A stretch of DNA of 22,087 nucleotides from Cyclostephanos tholiformis. Its lineage: Eukaryota; Bacillariophyta; Thalassiosirophyceae; Thalassiosirales; Thalassiosiraceae. The stretch is taken from the NCBI GenBank assembly GCA_036939975.1, contig JALLPB010000136.1, positions 1-22,087 on the forward strand. The letters run 5' to 3'. Under the pieces are notes generated by a model that ran no database searches, was not told the origin of the DNA, and worked only from the letters and a program-made list of their open reading frames with translations. Positions 1 through 9,593 of the stretch are shown one piece after another. The first letter of the stretch is position 1. Every line of letters begins with the position of its first letter. Position numbers and translations under genes: made by a program.

Positions 1-162
1 GGGGGTAATCCGATTGACTATTCGCGCCTCGACGACGATCGTCGGGACGCCTTCGTCGTTAGGGGGGGATGTCCCTTCAAATCCTACCATCGACGACGAC
101 GACGACTACTACTACGGGGGGGGGGGGAAGGCGACATCGTCGACGACATCGACGACGATAGG
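1..162 (+). other. Possible upstream extension of the heme oxygenase frame
   Basis: The heme oxygenase frame has no stop codon from base 1 to ATG 163 (54 codons). The extension reads through GGCPFKSY at about 64-87, then a run of Arg codons and Asp-rich codons. The Cys-Pro-Phe matches the style of the two Cys-Pro motifs at the other end of the protein, which is the main reason to think it may be coding. In GC-rich DNA 54 open codons can occur by chance, so a 5' UTR or intron is also possible. Confidence 0.4.
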
Positions 163-1581
163 ATGAACAATCTCGCGCGAGCCATGGAGGACTTCTCGTT
201 ATCGGCGATCATGGGACGTATGGTCACGACGATGACGGGGGGGGGGAATGAGGAGGACGTTCATTCGACGGAGGCGATGGCAATGGCGGAGGCGGGGGGG
301 AGTATGAGGGACGATGATGACGACGAAGGGGGGGAAGGAGGAGAGTCGTCCTCGTCGCCGAGCAACGACGACGATTATGTGATACCCGACATGAACCGGA
401 CGTCCGACGAACTGCCACCATCGCAACAACGACGCGAGGAGGAGGAGGGGGAGGAGAGGCCGTCATTGCTCTCGCGGGCCCTGAAGACGGGCACGGCCGC
501 ATCCCACTCCGCCGCCGAGAACGTGCACTTCGTGAGGGATTTCATAAACGGCAAGATCGAACGCGAGTCCTACAAGTTCCTCGTGACCGGATTGTATCAC
601 TCGTACGTAACCCTCGAGGCATTGTTGGACGAGCACGCGCCGTCCCTTTTCCCGACGTTGCACTTCCCGGAACAACTCGGTCGAACTCGCGCGCTGGGGG
701 AGGATATGGATTACTGGCACGGTCCGGACTGGAAATCGAGGACGACTTCGATGTCGGGGGGGGGAGGGGATAATAACCACCTCGGACCGAGCCCGGCCGT
801 GTCTGATTACGTAAATCGCATGATCGAGGTCGGGAAGCACGATCCATTGCTATTGCTCTCCCACGCATATACCCGATATCTCGGCGATCTCAGCGGGGGT
901 AAGATATTATCACGCATCGCGCGTCGGGCGCTGAATCTCGGTAACCCGGGCGACTCCGACGGATTGCGCTTTTACGACTTCGACATGATCCCGAGCGCGA
1001 AGAGATTCAAGGACGAGTACCGCAAGTTGCTGGACGAATTGCCATTGTCGTCCGATGACGTACGTAAACTCGTGGCCGAAGCGAATGTCGCGTTCGCGCT
1101 TAACATGAGGGTATTCGAGGAGCTCGACGTCATGGGGGGGGTTCCCGGCGCGCATGTCAGGAACGTGCGGGAGGCTCTGTCGTACTACGACATCGAGTTG
1201 CACGTTCAGGAGAATAAAAATGATGAAGTAGTGACGATGGAGGCGAAGGAGGCGAAGTGCCCTTTCGGGTTCGTTGGCGGTGGCGGTCGGCCCGAATATT
1301 CTCATCGCGGATCGTCATCATCGGAAGGACACAAAGACGACGACCATCCACCGAGGGCGCGAGGCGTTCCATCGTCTCGCTTTGGATTGAATGCGAGCGA
1401 TGATGTCCCATCCCCCGGGGGAGGCGGTGATACGATGGGGGAGAGGGGCGGGCGTTGTCCTTGGCCGTTCGTGTTCGTACACGATCCAGCAACGGGCTTT
1501 AGGGATTGGCAGACCTGGTTCGTCATCGGGCTGGCGATGTGTTGGCTGTGGTCCCTTCGTGTCTCGTTGATTCAATCATGA
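163..1581 (+). CDS. Heme oxygenase, C-terminally membrane-anchored
   Basis: Heme oxygenases open heme to biliverdin, Fe2+ and CO, using electrons from a reductase or ferredoxin. The catalytic domain spans about residues 101-330. Its proximal-helix motif ASHSAAEN carries the heme ligand His115, and the distal helix has YTRYLGDLSGGKIL, including the Gly-Asp-Leu-Ser-Gly-Gly signature that bends over heme. Other conserved pieces are LYHSYVTLE and LRFYDFD. Residues 1-100 are acidic, low-complexity and Gly/Ser-rich, partly encoded by long G runs such as the ten Gs at 237-246. A Gly-rich insert sits near residues 195-205. The C-terminus has two Cys-Pro motifs (KCPFGF at 1255-1272, RCPWPF at 1453-1470), then the hydrophobic segment WFVIGLAMCWLW, a probable tail anchor. 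ATG 163 is the first Met in the window, but the frame is open back to base 1, so the true start may lie upstream. No intron is needed. The family is certain; cellular location (ER or plastid) is inference. Confidence 0.93.
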   Translation: MNNLARAMEDFSLSAIMGRMVTTMTGGGNEEDVHSTEAMAMAEAGGSMRDDDDDEGGEGGESSSSPSNDDDYVIPDMNRTSDELPPSQQRREEEEGEERPSLLSRALKTGTAASHSAAENVHFVRDFINGKIERESYKFLVTGLYHSYVTLEALLDEHAPSLFPTLHFPEQLGRTRALGEDMDYWHGPDWKSRTTSMSGGGGDNNHLGPSPAVSDYVNRMIEVGKHDPLLLLSHAYTRYLGDLSGGKILSRIARRALNLGNPGDSDGLRFYDFDMIPSAKRFKDEYRKLLDELPLSSDDVRKLVAEANVAFALNMRVFEELDVMGGVPGAHVRNVREALSYYDIELHVQENKNDEVVTMEAKEAKCPFGFVGGGGRPEYSHRGSSSSEGHKDDDHPPRARGVPSSRFGLNASDDVPSPGGGGDTMGERGGRCPWPFVFVHDPATGFRDWQTWFVIGLAMCWLWSLRVSLIQS

Positions 1582-2058
1582 ACGATGTCATAGGGGGTTT
1601 GAGAGTGCATATTGTCGCCCTAAGACCCTTTCAAGGGGGCATCAGGGATGAGATTGTCTTTGTCTCATGTTTTTGACTACAGAAAGTCATGCGAATGGGT
1701 CTCATCGCAAGTCTTATGTGCAATATTTTGTCTCGTCTTACATGATTTCTAATTAGCAAGCAAATACAAAAATATTGTGAAGCAATACCATTATGTCAAA
1801 GAATGTTACATCAAGTGAAGCATCCATTACCGTAGAGTTAATTTAAAAAAAAGGATAGAACTTTGGAACAATGATAGTAGGCCATCGGGACTGAGTCAAT
1901 GATGCCTTTTCTTTTGCATATGATTAAGGTTAGGTTCATTGTTCGTGCCTAATTGTTGGTTCATTTTGGTTTTCCAGATGGCTAGCTCAAGTAATATTGA
2001 AACATCCTCCAAATTTTTTATTCAGAAAGCTTAGAATCAATGGAATCAAAGTAAGCAT
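1582..2058. other. Gene-free stretch after heme oxygenase
   Basis: About 480 bp with no convincing ORF. Base composition changes here from GC- and CpG-rich coding sequence to AT-rich, CpG-poor DNA. It should include the 3' UTR of the heme oxygenase; no clear AATAAA signal was found. Confidence 0.5.
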
Positions 2059-2382
2059 TCAACCCTTCTGGGAGATGAAAGGCTCCCATCTCAGTATTTT
2101 GTAAATATTGGCCCACCATCTTCTTACTAGGAATAGATCCAAACGATCTGGGATGCTGTGCCGGACTAAAAAGCAATACATATTCAGCCTAATCCACCAA
2201 TCTTGCGATGCCTTGCAAGACATGAACTCTATGATTTTGTTGCAGAACTCTGCTTTTGTCTGATTTGAGCCCTCTTCAATTCTGCTGTCATCTATTTCTT
2301 TGCCAGCGGGGGGGATAGTGATGCAACAATGTAGCAATGCGCATCTTGCAAATGCCTCCATTCCAATCTCCTCCAGTCCCAT
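2059..2382 (-). CDS. Hypothetical ORF, 107 codons, probably not a real gene
   Basis: An open frame begins at ATG 2382 with MGLEEIGMEAFARC and contains a Trp-rich part (DWWIRLNMY, RRWWANIYK). I recognise no family, signal peptide or membrane segment. It lies in AT-rich, CpG-poor DNA next to a copia remnant, so a decayed transposon piece or a chance ORF is as likely as a gene. Confidence 0.15.
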   Translation of the reverse strand: MGLEEIGMEAFARCALLHCCITIPPAGKEIDDSRIEEGSNQTKAEFCNKIIEFMSCKASQDWWIRLNMYCFLVRHSIPDRLDLFLVRRWWANIYKILRWEPFISQKG

Positions 2383-2708
2383 TATCAATCCATAGCAATC
2401 TAAAAATAAATTTTCCTAATCACTTTGAGAGCATGGGGGATGACAATACATTGTAGTGATGCACAATTCTGAAATGTCCCCTCCCCAGTCATCTCCAGCC
2501 AAACATTGAGAATCACAATCTGCAATTCTGAGCAATTAGCAAATTCCTGTTACCTAGATCATCCCCGTCCTATTTTTTTGTCATGACCTCTGAATACATG
2601 ATGTTAAAGTATGCCAGAAGCCCCTTTGCTTTGGATTGGGATTGTCTATTGACTAATCGCTTGGATCTAATTGATCTTGTTTATTAAAAAAGGTGAGCTT
2701 AGCCCACA

Positions 2709-2728
2709 AGGTTTGCATCTGCAAACCT
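2709..2728. repeat. Perfect 9-bp inverted repeat with 2-nt loop
   Basis: The sequence AGGTTTGCA-TC-TGCAAACCT is a perfect hairpin. It starts just downstream, in the minus direction, of the stop codon of the copia RNase H fragment at 2730-2732. It may be part of the element's 3' end (near the LTR or polyadenylation site), but no LTR could be delimited here. Confidence 0.5.
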
Positions 2729-2729
2729 A

Positions 2730-3060
2730 TTAGTTATTTAAAATCTTAGCCACCTCCTGACACCCTCCTTGCTCAGAAGTAGATGAGATTTTCATGTACA
2801 CATCTTGTCCAACAAGGCTCTTAATGCATTTGACAAAGGCTGGACCATCTAGATTCTTTGTGAAGACATTGGCCTCATTTTCAGTGCCCTTAATCCAATG
2901 GATGTCCATAATATTGGACTCCTTTAGCTCCCTAAGAAAGCACTGCCTAATGTCAACATACCTCATCCTGCCTTCAACACTCCAGTTGTTTTCAAGGTCC
3001 ACTGCTCCTTTGTTGTCCATATCAAGAACCATGGGTGTAAGTACAGCGATAACAAAGGTG
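2730..3060 (-). pseudogene. Ty1/copia RNase H C-terminal fragment (first copia copy)
   Basis: On the minus strand MVLDMDNKGAVDL starts near 3032 and is followed by a stretch matching the copia RNase H end: MRYVDIRQCFLREL, DIHWIKGTENEANVFTKNL and a stop at 2730. In this family the DNKGA Asp is part of the RNase H active site and H/Y-(I/V)-D-(V/I)-R is the conserved C-terminal motif. Everything upstream (RT, integrase, gag) is missing. The frame runs into a pyrimidine-rich low-complexity tract, so the fragment is 5'-truncated. The sequence differs clearly from the RNase H of the larger copia copy at 9696-10385, so it is a different lineage. It is not functional. Confidence 0.8.
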
Positions 3061-3190
3061 GAAAATGGCAGGGGGGGGTTAAGGGGGAGGATCACGAGGT
3101 CAAGGTCCAGGGGTGGCAATGAGTTTGTATGAGGAGGCAGATGGGGGGGGAGAATAACAGGGGGGAGGAGAAGGAGGAGGAGGGGTGAGA
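3061..3190 (+). repeat. G/A-rich polypurine low-complexity tract
   Basis: Several G runs (7-8 nt) and GGAGGA repeats on the plus strand border the broken end of the copia RNase H fragment. It marks the truncation point and may form G-quadruplexes. Confidence 0.6.
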
Positions 3191-3224
3191 TATCAGACAA
3201 TGTTTTGTCCACAGAGAGAGTCAC

Positions 3225-5083
3225 AACATGCTGTGCCCCGCAGCAGCTAGGGTACAGATTTGATGAGCAGCTTTGCCCACAACAAAAATGGGGGAGGAGG
3301 ATGGGCCATCATCCCAATGCATTAGAGAGGAGGGGGGTGGTGAATGGGAACATGCCATGAATGATGAATTGTCAGAGACTTGGCAACATTAGGAAGCCCC
3401 ACACCACAAATGTCAATAATGGGTCCCATTCAAAAGCCTTGGAGTCATTGGTGGCCAAGGAGGATAGAACGGTTGTTTGCCTGATGATATCCTTGGCGGT
3501 GAATGGGTATTGTCTGCACCATGATGTGATTTAGGCAAGGAGGGCCTCCTTTGTTGGGACGGCCAAGAACACTTTTTGTCTGATCCGGTATATCATCTGG
3601 ATGTATCTTACACCCAATGACAATATTTAGCTTGGGGATAGCCCACTTGATGAAGTCTTCCTTTTTAATATCATTTTCATGCATTGACACATGCATATAC
3701 AAACATATTACCTATCTTCATAACAAACTACCTACTAATCTAACTGAGAATACATAACATGGGTAGAATTGCACATTCATTTTTAGACATAAATCCATAT
3801 TATGCATGTGCCTAAAAATGTCTACTATTGAATCCAAGAATAGACATGGGTATAATCTTGGAAACATCTTGCAAAATGGTGTGACCAGACTGGTATTCCA
3901 TGTTCTCAGTGATTGACTTTATTTCATCAATTGTAGCTAAGGGTTGAGTCCACTACTGCAGTCCAGTCTGTATTTAGCACTTTCATTGCCATTTCAACCA
4001 GTCAACAAAGAGAATGGACACAAACCAGTACATATTTTAACTGAACAATTTTTTTATAGCCAATCCAATAGACTTAGAACTCTTCACGTAAATTGACAGT
4101 AAATCGACAGGGGTAGTGGTAACTTGATGTCATAGTTTATGAAATGGGACACTTTAGACGGTATATTTGATACATTGGTCCTCGATCTTTTTGGAGGGGT
4201 TACATGTGTATAATCACATTTGCTATTTACATAGTGTTGCAAACAAGCTGCAAGTCTAGACTCATCTTTGTGTTGCTTTCATCCATCCCGCCAAAAAAAC
4301 ACTAACGAAAAAGGGGCAAATTTGCTCGCTGGCAAAAAAATGATTCCCTTTTTGTTGGTACAATAAAAATTCATTGTTTTATTAATGTTTAACCTGTATT
4401 TATGTTAAATTGATAATTAATACAATCAATAATCAAGTCATGTCTTAATATGTTATTGTTTACACACAAAAACATAACACATTTGTCACCAATAAATTGT
4501 TAATTGAACAATTTATATGTTTGGACTATGGTTTACATACAAAATAAGCCTATGTATTTGTAAGTGTTTTTTCATTTCTTTATCAATCTACTAAATTGTT
4601 GTTCTTTTAATCTGGTCCTGGTGACCCAATGGCTGTTTTGTCATAATCTGCCTCCTAATCTAATGGTCATACTTTCCTCCGCCATGGATATTTTGGCAAT
4701 GTATGCTCCTCCCTTTGTCCCCTTCCCCTTTCCTTGCCCCAGCTGTCAGATAAGCAACCCAAGTGCAAGGCATGTCCTTACACAAAAGGGTTCTAGTAGC
4801 ACTGCAATGTACCCCTACTATTCTTTGGCATGGATCTCCAATAACTGTTGTTTCTCCCTTTTAGGGCAAATGCTTACATTGCACACAAAGCTACCAATAA
4901 TTTCACTTTGATGCCAATTCTCCATTACAATGCAAGCCCTGTATAAAATTTGACACTCCCTGTTTAGTCAAATTATCATCCCAAGGCCGCACCTCTCTTC
5001 AACAGCAAAATGGTTTTTTTTGGCTTGCCTGATGCTTGCCAAATAAGTGGACAATGATCTAAATGGACAACCTCTTTAATTAG
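3225..5083. other. AT-rich, gene-poor stretch
   Basis: About 1.86 kb, CpG-poor. The minus strand has one frame of about 83 codons (3445-3696) and the plus strand has frames near 4564-4911, but none resembles a known protein. The part 3700-4560 is especially AT-rich. The last few hundred bases may include the degraded N-terminal half of the PiggyBac-type transposase that becomes recognisable from 5084. Confidence 0.5.
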
Positions 5084-6108
5084 ATGAAGCTCTTTACAGC
5101 ATTGTGCCAGGAGCATGCATTGGCGCATGGGGTGGTGTGGACGTTGGGATGTGGATTGCCAGATGTGGCAATCCAACATGAGTAGAAGAACTTGAAGAGG
5201 GTAGAGAGCTTGACAGAGACTGCAAAGGCAGCAAGGATTGTGACAATCCCATTTTTCCTGATATCCCACTTGCTGTGTTGACATATGACATGAAGCCCAT
5301 CCACATCTGTCAATTGCCACAGCATCAGTGGTCTGGACAACAAAGACAAGGAAGGTGTGAGATGGGAAGGTAAAGACAGAAATGAGCTGCTCCATCTCAA
5401 TACTATTGATGATTACAATGCCAACATGAATGGGATGATGGAAATGATTGCTGACCAACTTTGGGGGGTGTATTGTCCAATCATTGGATGAGGAGGCATC
5501 GGAATGGTGGTGCATTTATTTTATCTGGGCAATAGGGGTAGCAGACATCAATGCATATAAGTTTCATGTAAACCTTTACAAGGACAAGTTGAAGGACAAG
5601 AATGTCATGCTGCCTTGGAAGTGGAAGAGAACGCACTCTGAGTTTTTGCAGGAGTTGGTTGTCGATTTGCTTTTCCCAGATCCAGATCTGTCGAAGAAGC
5701 ATTTCAAGATGCTTAACGATAATGACAACAACAACATGGCTCAGTCAGGCAGTTTGTCTCAATAGTATTCTCTTTCTATGACTGTGTCCCAGATTAATGA
5801 ATTATATTAGGATGATCTTAGTTGTGAATTGGGAAGGACTACCTGAAAAGTTGGAAGCTGAACTTTGTAATGAAGGAGTGGATAACATTGGGCTTCTTCA
5901 AGGACAGGCTTATGGGACAAAGCACAGTTGGTGTCATGTGCTGCCCAGCAGCAATTATCAGTATTGTAGTTATGTTTGGGCAAATGAGTTTGATGTGGCG
6001 CAGCAGGAGGGATTTAAGTACAAATGATGCAACAATGACAAAATCATCATGTGCTTGACCTGTAATGTCCTTATGTGCAGTGACTGGGACCACAAATTCC
6101 ATGGTTGA
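5084..6108 (+). pseudogene. PiggyBac-type transposase relic (DDE_Tnp_1_7-like plus C-terminal Cys-rich domain)
   Basis: Pieces in all three plus frames line up in PiggyBac order: MKLFTALCQEHALAHG at 5084; LAVLTYDMKPIHICQ near 5265-5310; DDYNANMNGMMEMIADQL at 5408-5461, which matches the YN..MxGVDxxDQ signature with the VD part disturbed; then WAIGVADINAYKFHVNLYKD and RTHSEFLQELVVDLL in the ORF 5448-5765. The C-terminal Cys-rich domain follows in another frame at about 5797-6108: HSWCHVLPSSNYQYCSY, an in-frame TGA at 6025, then CLTCNVLMC and a final stop at 6106-6108. At least two frameshifts and several stops show it is dead. PiggyBac transposases cut and paste DNA at TTAA sites. The N-terminal half is not recognisable. 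Assignment is by motif order, without an alignment. Confidence 0.7.
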
Positions 6109-6182
6109 TTTCTCCCTAAAATTAGATTAAATGGTAGTGGAGATAATGAACCCTTATTATTGTTGTGTTGAGCATCGTAATA

Positions 6183-6193
6183 CTAGGGGTTAA
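6183..6193. repeat. Candidate PiggyBac element end: CTAGGGG next to TTAA
   Basis: CTAGGGG followed by TTAA lies 75 bp beyond the transposase relic. PiggyBac elements typically end in CTAGGG followed by the TTAA target site. No convincing left end with TTAA was found; an inverted near-match (ACCCCTACTATT at 4811-4822, 11 of 12 bases of the reverse complement) lacks a TTAA. Confidence 0.35.
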
Positions 6194-7664
6194 CTCAAAA
6201 TCATTCAATGGTGTGAGTCCTTTATATCCCTATTAGGAGTTTTGGAGCTTGTAGATTTTTGGCTTTCTGTCATTTTGACTGAATTGAGCAACATTCGAGA
6301 AACTCTGGTACAGGCTACGGACGCTTGACAGAACTCTAGTGTCGAGTTACTTTTTTTTAGTAAAACGCTGGTTGTACCTGTACAAAAATTCATGAATAAA
6401 GCAGCCTACTGATTCCTATTTAGCTCTTGGTACCCTAATGAGTGTTTTTAGTGCAGTATTTGTGTTTGATCATCCCTCCTGCTCAGCATGCACGTCACAT
6501 GCATGGTCCTTCACTGCGGCCACTTGCCCACAACCCTCTCCCATCACATGGATGAATATCATATCAATATTCGATGGGTTAGGGCTCCTTGCATCACATG
6601 CCCCAACGTATTGCAAACATGGTAAAATGAGGCACATGATGTGCTTTTTTTGTTTACATTGCCATTGCACTAATTGCTGCCATCATCACCCCCCCCCCCA
6701 TCATTAATGTCAAAAGTGGCAGTGGGATGGAGCTAACATGACAGGTGGATGATGGTGGTGCATCATTGGCAATGGAGGTGATGGTGGATGTGGTCATGGT
6801 GGTAATCGTTACAGTAGGTGCAATGTAAAAAAAAACAACAACAATCAACGACCATTTTCATTGGCACAGGAAACTGGGCTCAGGGGGGGGGGGTCATTGA
6901 AGGACAATCACGACATCCTGTCACCAGTTGATCACAGCACCGCTGGTGATGTGACATCCACCTCAATGGATGCTCTATCATTGTTGGAGGGATGATTGTG
7001 GAGGAGGTTGGGAGGAGGAGAGGGGGGAGATGAACGTGAGGACAGCAATGATGATGACGTCAAGGAGGAGGAGGAGGAGGACAACTTGATGGTGGCACAT
7101 ATGCGGTCTCCGGCAATGGAAGTGGTGGTGGCGATGGCAATGGTAGCCATCGTTTTTGACTGAGTAGGTCAGACCTAGAAAAATAACAATCAGCTGTACA
7201 TTGAAATCATTGGTGGATGAAGAATGTCATCAGTGAGGACAATGGGAGGGGGATGAAAAGAGGAAAGTGGGAGGAGGAGGAGCATTTTGGTGACAGTCGC
7301 AGTCATCTTGCCATGATGCCAGGAGGGTTGTGGTGAGGATAAGGACAGGAGAGAGAGGTGTGGTAGGCTGTGGCCCCAGAAAGATGGAGAAGGGGATGCC
7401 ATTGAGGTGGCGGTGGGCATCATGGTTGATGAAGGTGAGAATGGGGACGTGACCACGGCCCCAGTGGAGCCATCTTACAGACCCCAATAATGTAATAATC
7501 TACCCCAACATTATGTCATCATAACTCACAGAGGTGGTCAATCAATGATGATGACAATGTTGGGGGTTTGGGGGCGGTTGGTGGGGGTTGAGTGAGATGT
7601 GGCACGGTGGCAGAATGACGTCATTGTTGGTGGGAGGGGTCACACGATGGGCAGGGGGAGAAGA

Positions 7665-7700
7665 ATGACGATGATGACGATGATGATGAAGATGACAATG
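7665..7700 (+). repeat. GAT/GAC trinucleotide microsatellite
   Basis: A run of imperfect ATG/ACG triplets (atgacgatgatgacg and onward). Simple sequence with no sign of being coding. Confidence 0.6.
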
Positions 7701-8268
7701 GCAGTCCCCCATCAATCATACACCTTTACGAATGAACGATTGACATCCTTGACTACCCCATCATGCTGCAAGCTCTCGCAGACAAGTGCATCATGGATTA
7801 CAGGGCTGGTCCTGAAATAAAAATGACAACATTGATGGTTGGAGGACAATGACCTCACCATCCACCATACAATGTCGATTGAGATGTGGGAGGATGATGG
7901 TGGGCATGCTTGAATTGCAATAAGGATGAGGCGGGACGAGCTACGTACAAGGAGGGAGAGCCTAGAGAGTCAATAGGAGGAATCTATGAGGGATTTGAGG
8001 GGAATGGAGGTGGTGGGGAGGGGCATAGAGGATGCGGAGGAGGCTGCAGGAGCAAGAGCACATCATGAGTCAAGCTTAAGCACATCATTTTTGGGTCATT
8101 TTTGGATGAGGCAAAAAAGGCCCTTGAGACATCTAAGATGGCCATCTGGATCGAGTGTTACCAAAGCTAGACCCCATTTGGGGATATTTTTGCATATCAG
8201 ATCATATCCTAGTACTAGTAACTTATGAAGATATGCACGGTTTAAGTTAGGTGAAAACCCCTAATAGC

Positions 8269-8286
8269 GGTACAACATATTGTACC
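8269..8286. repeat. Short inverted repeat GGTACAA-CATA-TTGTACC
   Basis: Seven-bp arms with a 4-nt loop, followed directly by another GGTACAATA copy. It lies about 170 bp upstream of the DUF4177-like ORF. No function can be assigned. Confidence 0.4.
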
Positions 8287-8451
8287 GGTACAATAAAAAG
8301 GGATACAACACTAGGTACCATACTCTCTCTATCTATTATCAGACAGGAAGGAAGTACTTATTCCTATGTTTGAGTCTGAGGAGCAGCATTGACTACAATT
8401 GTGCTGCACGGCTGAGCCCCTTTTTTCTATTTCTAGGAGACAGCTGAGTGC

Positions 8452-8817
8452 ATGCAGGAGAGGCACTTTTCAGAGACCATGACCTCCTACAATGACAACT
8501 ACAATGAGTTCCTCAGTCATCTATCCCACAACATCCCCCCCCCGGTCCATCCTCCACCCCTTATGGCACCCTCATGGCTATTGACACCAATGCCTGCAAT
8601 GAATGTGGTCAACATGGCTGTACCCAATCAATGGGGATACTGTTTCACCTCTTTTGGTAGCCGCCATGGCTGTGACCAAGATGGTGATGTAGAAGCCGCA
8701 CTGAACAAGCTGGGCAAAGAGGGCTGGGAAGTGGTCAATGTATTTGGCAACCCCCATGCTTTTAAGGTCACGATTGTCATGAAGCGCCCCCTGGATCGAA
8801 CAGCCCGCCAAGGTTGA
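8452..8817 (+). CDS. Small protein with DUF4177-like C-terminal half
   Basis: An ATG-started ORF of 121 codons. The N-terminal 55 residues are Pro/His/Met-rich (PPPVHPPPLMAPSW) and unremarkable. The C-terminal half reads WGYCFTSFG, then VEAALNKLGKEGWEVVNVF, then FKVTIVMKRPL. This matches the usual DUF4177 pattern: a Trp-Tyr beta strand, a helix ending L-N-x-L-G-x-E-G-W-E-V-V, and a final strand ending in K-R-P. That domain is small and of unknown function, best known from bacteria. No signal peptide or membrane helix is visible. It sits in CpG-poor, relic-rich DNA, and its 3' end abuts a minus-strand SPFH fragment, so it could be a surviving gene or a fairly intact transferred piece. Expression is unknown. 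Confidence 0.5.
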   Translation: MQERHFSETMTSYNDNYNEFLSHLSHNIPPPVHPPPLMAPSWLLTPMPAMNVVNMAVPNQWGYCFTSFGSRHGCDQDGDVEAALNKLGKEGWEVVNVFGNPHAFKVTIVMKRPLDRTARQG

Positions 8818-8975
8818 CCACATCCTGGATCTCGACAGACTGGATGGTGCCCCAGGGCGTGGTGTGCTCATCGATGATCATCTGGCTGCAGGTGGGCATT
8901 CATCCTGGCATGCCCTAACAGGATATCAGCCAGCATGCTCTGGCCGGTGACATTGTGTGGGGCAGTCTGTGAAGC
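8813..8975 (-). pseudogene. SPFH/band-7 (stomatin/prohibitin-like) fragment, frameshifted
   Basis: On the minus strand, one frame from about 8970 reads ASQTAPHNVTGQSMLADILL and RMNAHLQ. After a frameshift near 8880 another frame reads IDEHTTPWGTIQSVEIQDVV, ending near 8813. This is the order found in SPFH proteins, where an L(A/S)xxL....R..(L/N)..L(Q) helix precedes the motif D-E-x-T-x-P-W-G-x-x-V-x-x-V-E-I-x-D-V. About 50 codons survive, with no start or stop of their own. SPFH proteins scaffold membrane microdomains; this copy is certainly not functional. Confidence 0.6.
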
Positions 8976-9057
8976 CAAGGATAGCGGAACGGTTGTAAAC
9001 CTCCAAAATAATAATAAAACTTATGTGTACGATATCCTATCTATTCTCTAAGTACTA

Positions 9058-9062
9058 CTACC
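9058..9062 (+). repeat. Target-site duplication CTACC, left copy of the solo LTR
   Basis: CTACC directly precedes the TGTTA start of the solo LTR. The same five bases follow its TAACA end at 9365-9369 and follow the right LTR at 16461-16465. Five-bp duplications are normal for copia integration. Confidence 0.75.
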
Positions 9063-9364
9063 TGTTATATTCTTGATCAATTAAGCTCATAAATTAGGCT
9101 AGAGTGTCCCCTAACACGTGTTACTAGCTGGGCTCATTACAAATTGGTGACAATCACAGTTTTGAATTATGATCTTAGTTTTCTAGTTTCTGCAAGAATA
9201 ACTTATAAAAATGAGCTTTGATGTCATCCGTGTCAGAATTCAAACTAACAATCAATACATGTATGGATTCCTTTGTATCTGAAACTAGAGGAATCGTCAT
9301 AGAGTTCTGGCGGTGTCAATATCCTAAGAATTTTGTCACCTCAAAATAGATGAATAATGTAACA
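9063..9364 (-). mobile_element. Solo LTR of a copia element (302 bp)
   Basis: Begins TGTTATATTC and ends AATGTAACA, giving the short inverted ends TGTTA/TAACA typical of LTRs, and is flanked on both sides by CTACC. It aligns along its whole length with the right LTR at 16104-16460, but lacks about 40 bp near its right end and has many substitutions, often at CpG. A solo LTR usually forms by recombination between the two LTRs of one insertion. Strand is given by the orientation of the related element. Confidence 0.75.
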
Positions 9365-9369
9365 CTACC
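9365..9369 (+). repeat. Target-site duplication CTACC, right copy of the solo LTR
   Basis: CTACC follows the TAACA end of the solo LTR and starts the shared flanking sequence ACCCAATACTAATTTTTTAC that is also found after the right LTR. Confidence 0.75.
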
Positions 9370-9395
9370 CAATACTAATTTTTTACACTGGCCCC

Positions 9396-9593
9396 ATGAT
9401 CATTATTATTTTTTCTCTACCTCGTGCATCTGCCCAGGTCGGAGGTACACTCATTTTGTTCCAGGGCGGAGGACAACAAAGCTTGGGAAACAGACGACGA
9501 TGCGGATTCATTGCAATATTCATCAGGGTCATGTGCTTGATGGTGGTTTTTGTCATCCTGGCTGTGATGATGATAATATGTGATGAACCGTAA
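9396..9593 (+). CDS. Small hydrophobic ORF, long version (65 codons), probably decayed
   Basis: Starts at the same ATG (ATGATCATT) as the outer copy at 16503 and ends in the same membrane segment and tail (FIAIFIRVMCLMVVFVI... then MIICDEP). It has extra residues (VGGTLILFQGGGQQSLGN) in the middle. The bases before GTCGGAGG look like a splice acceptor (a pyrimidine tract ending CTGCCCAG), so this could instead be the last exon of a lost gene. CpG loss has changed several codons. No family recognised. Confidence 0.3.
   Translation: MIIIIFSLPRASAQVGGTLILFQGGGQQSLGNRRRCGFIAIFIRVMCLMVVFVILAVMMIICDEP

Larger units (their letters stand above)
6194..8451. other. CpG-poor, low-complexity intergenic stretch
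   Basis: About 2.26 kb with no recognisable gene. It contains G and C homopolymers (C run at about 6690-6699, G run at about 6883-6892), GATG/GGTG-rich simple sequence at 6739-6806, and an ATG/ACG trinucleotide tract at 7665-7700. ORFs on either strand are short and biased by these repeats (Thr/Ser/Pro or Met-rich translations), so they are not listed as genes. Confidence 0.5.

Noticed and set aside
463..868. Minus-strand ORFs inside the heme oxygenase
   Set aside because: Arg/Pro-rich shadows of the GC-rich plus-strand gene; none shows a domain.
2709..2728. Hairpin as a bacterial-type terminator
   Set aside because: The window is eukaryotic (spliced genes, copia elements) and the hairpin is not followed by a U tract on the coding strand.
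4976..5515. 179-codon minus-strand ORF
   Set aside because: It is antisense to the PiggyBac-type relic, whose motifs read on the plus strand; its own translation shows no family.
6654..7487. Minus-strand Thr/Ser/Pro-rich ORFs in the simple-sequence region
   Set aside because: Their composition follows the GATG/GGTG repeats and G/C runs; there is no start context, domain or conserved motif.
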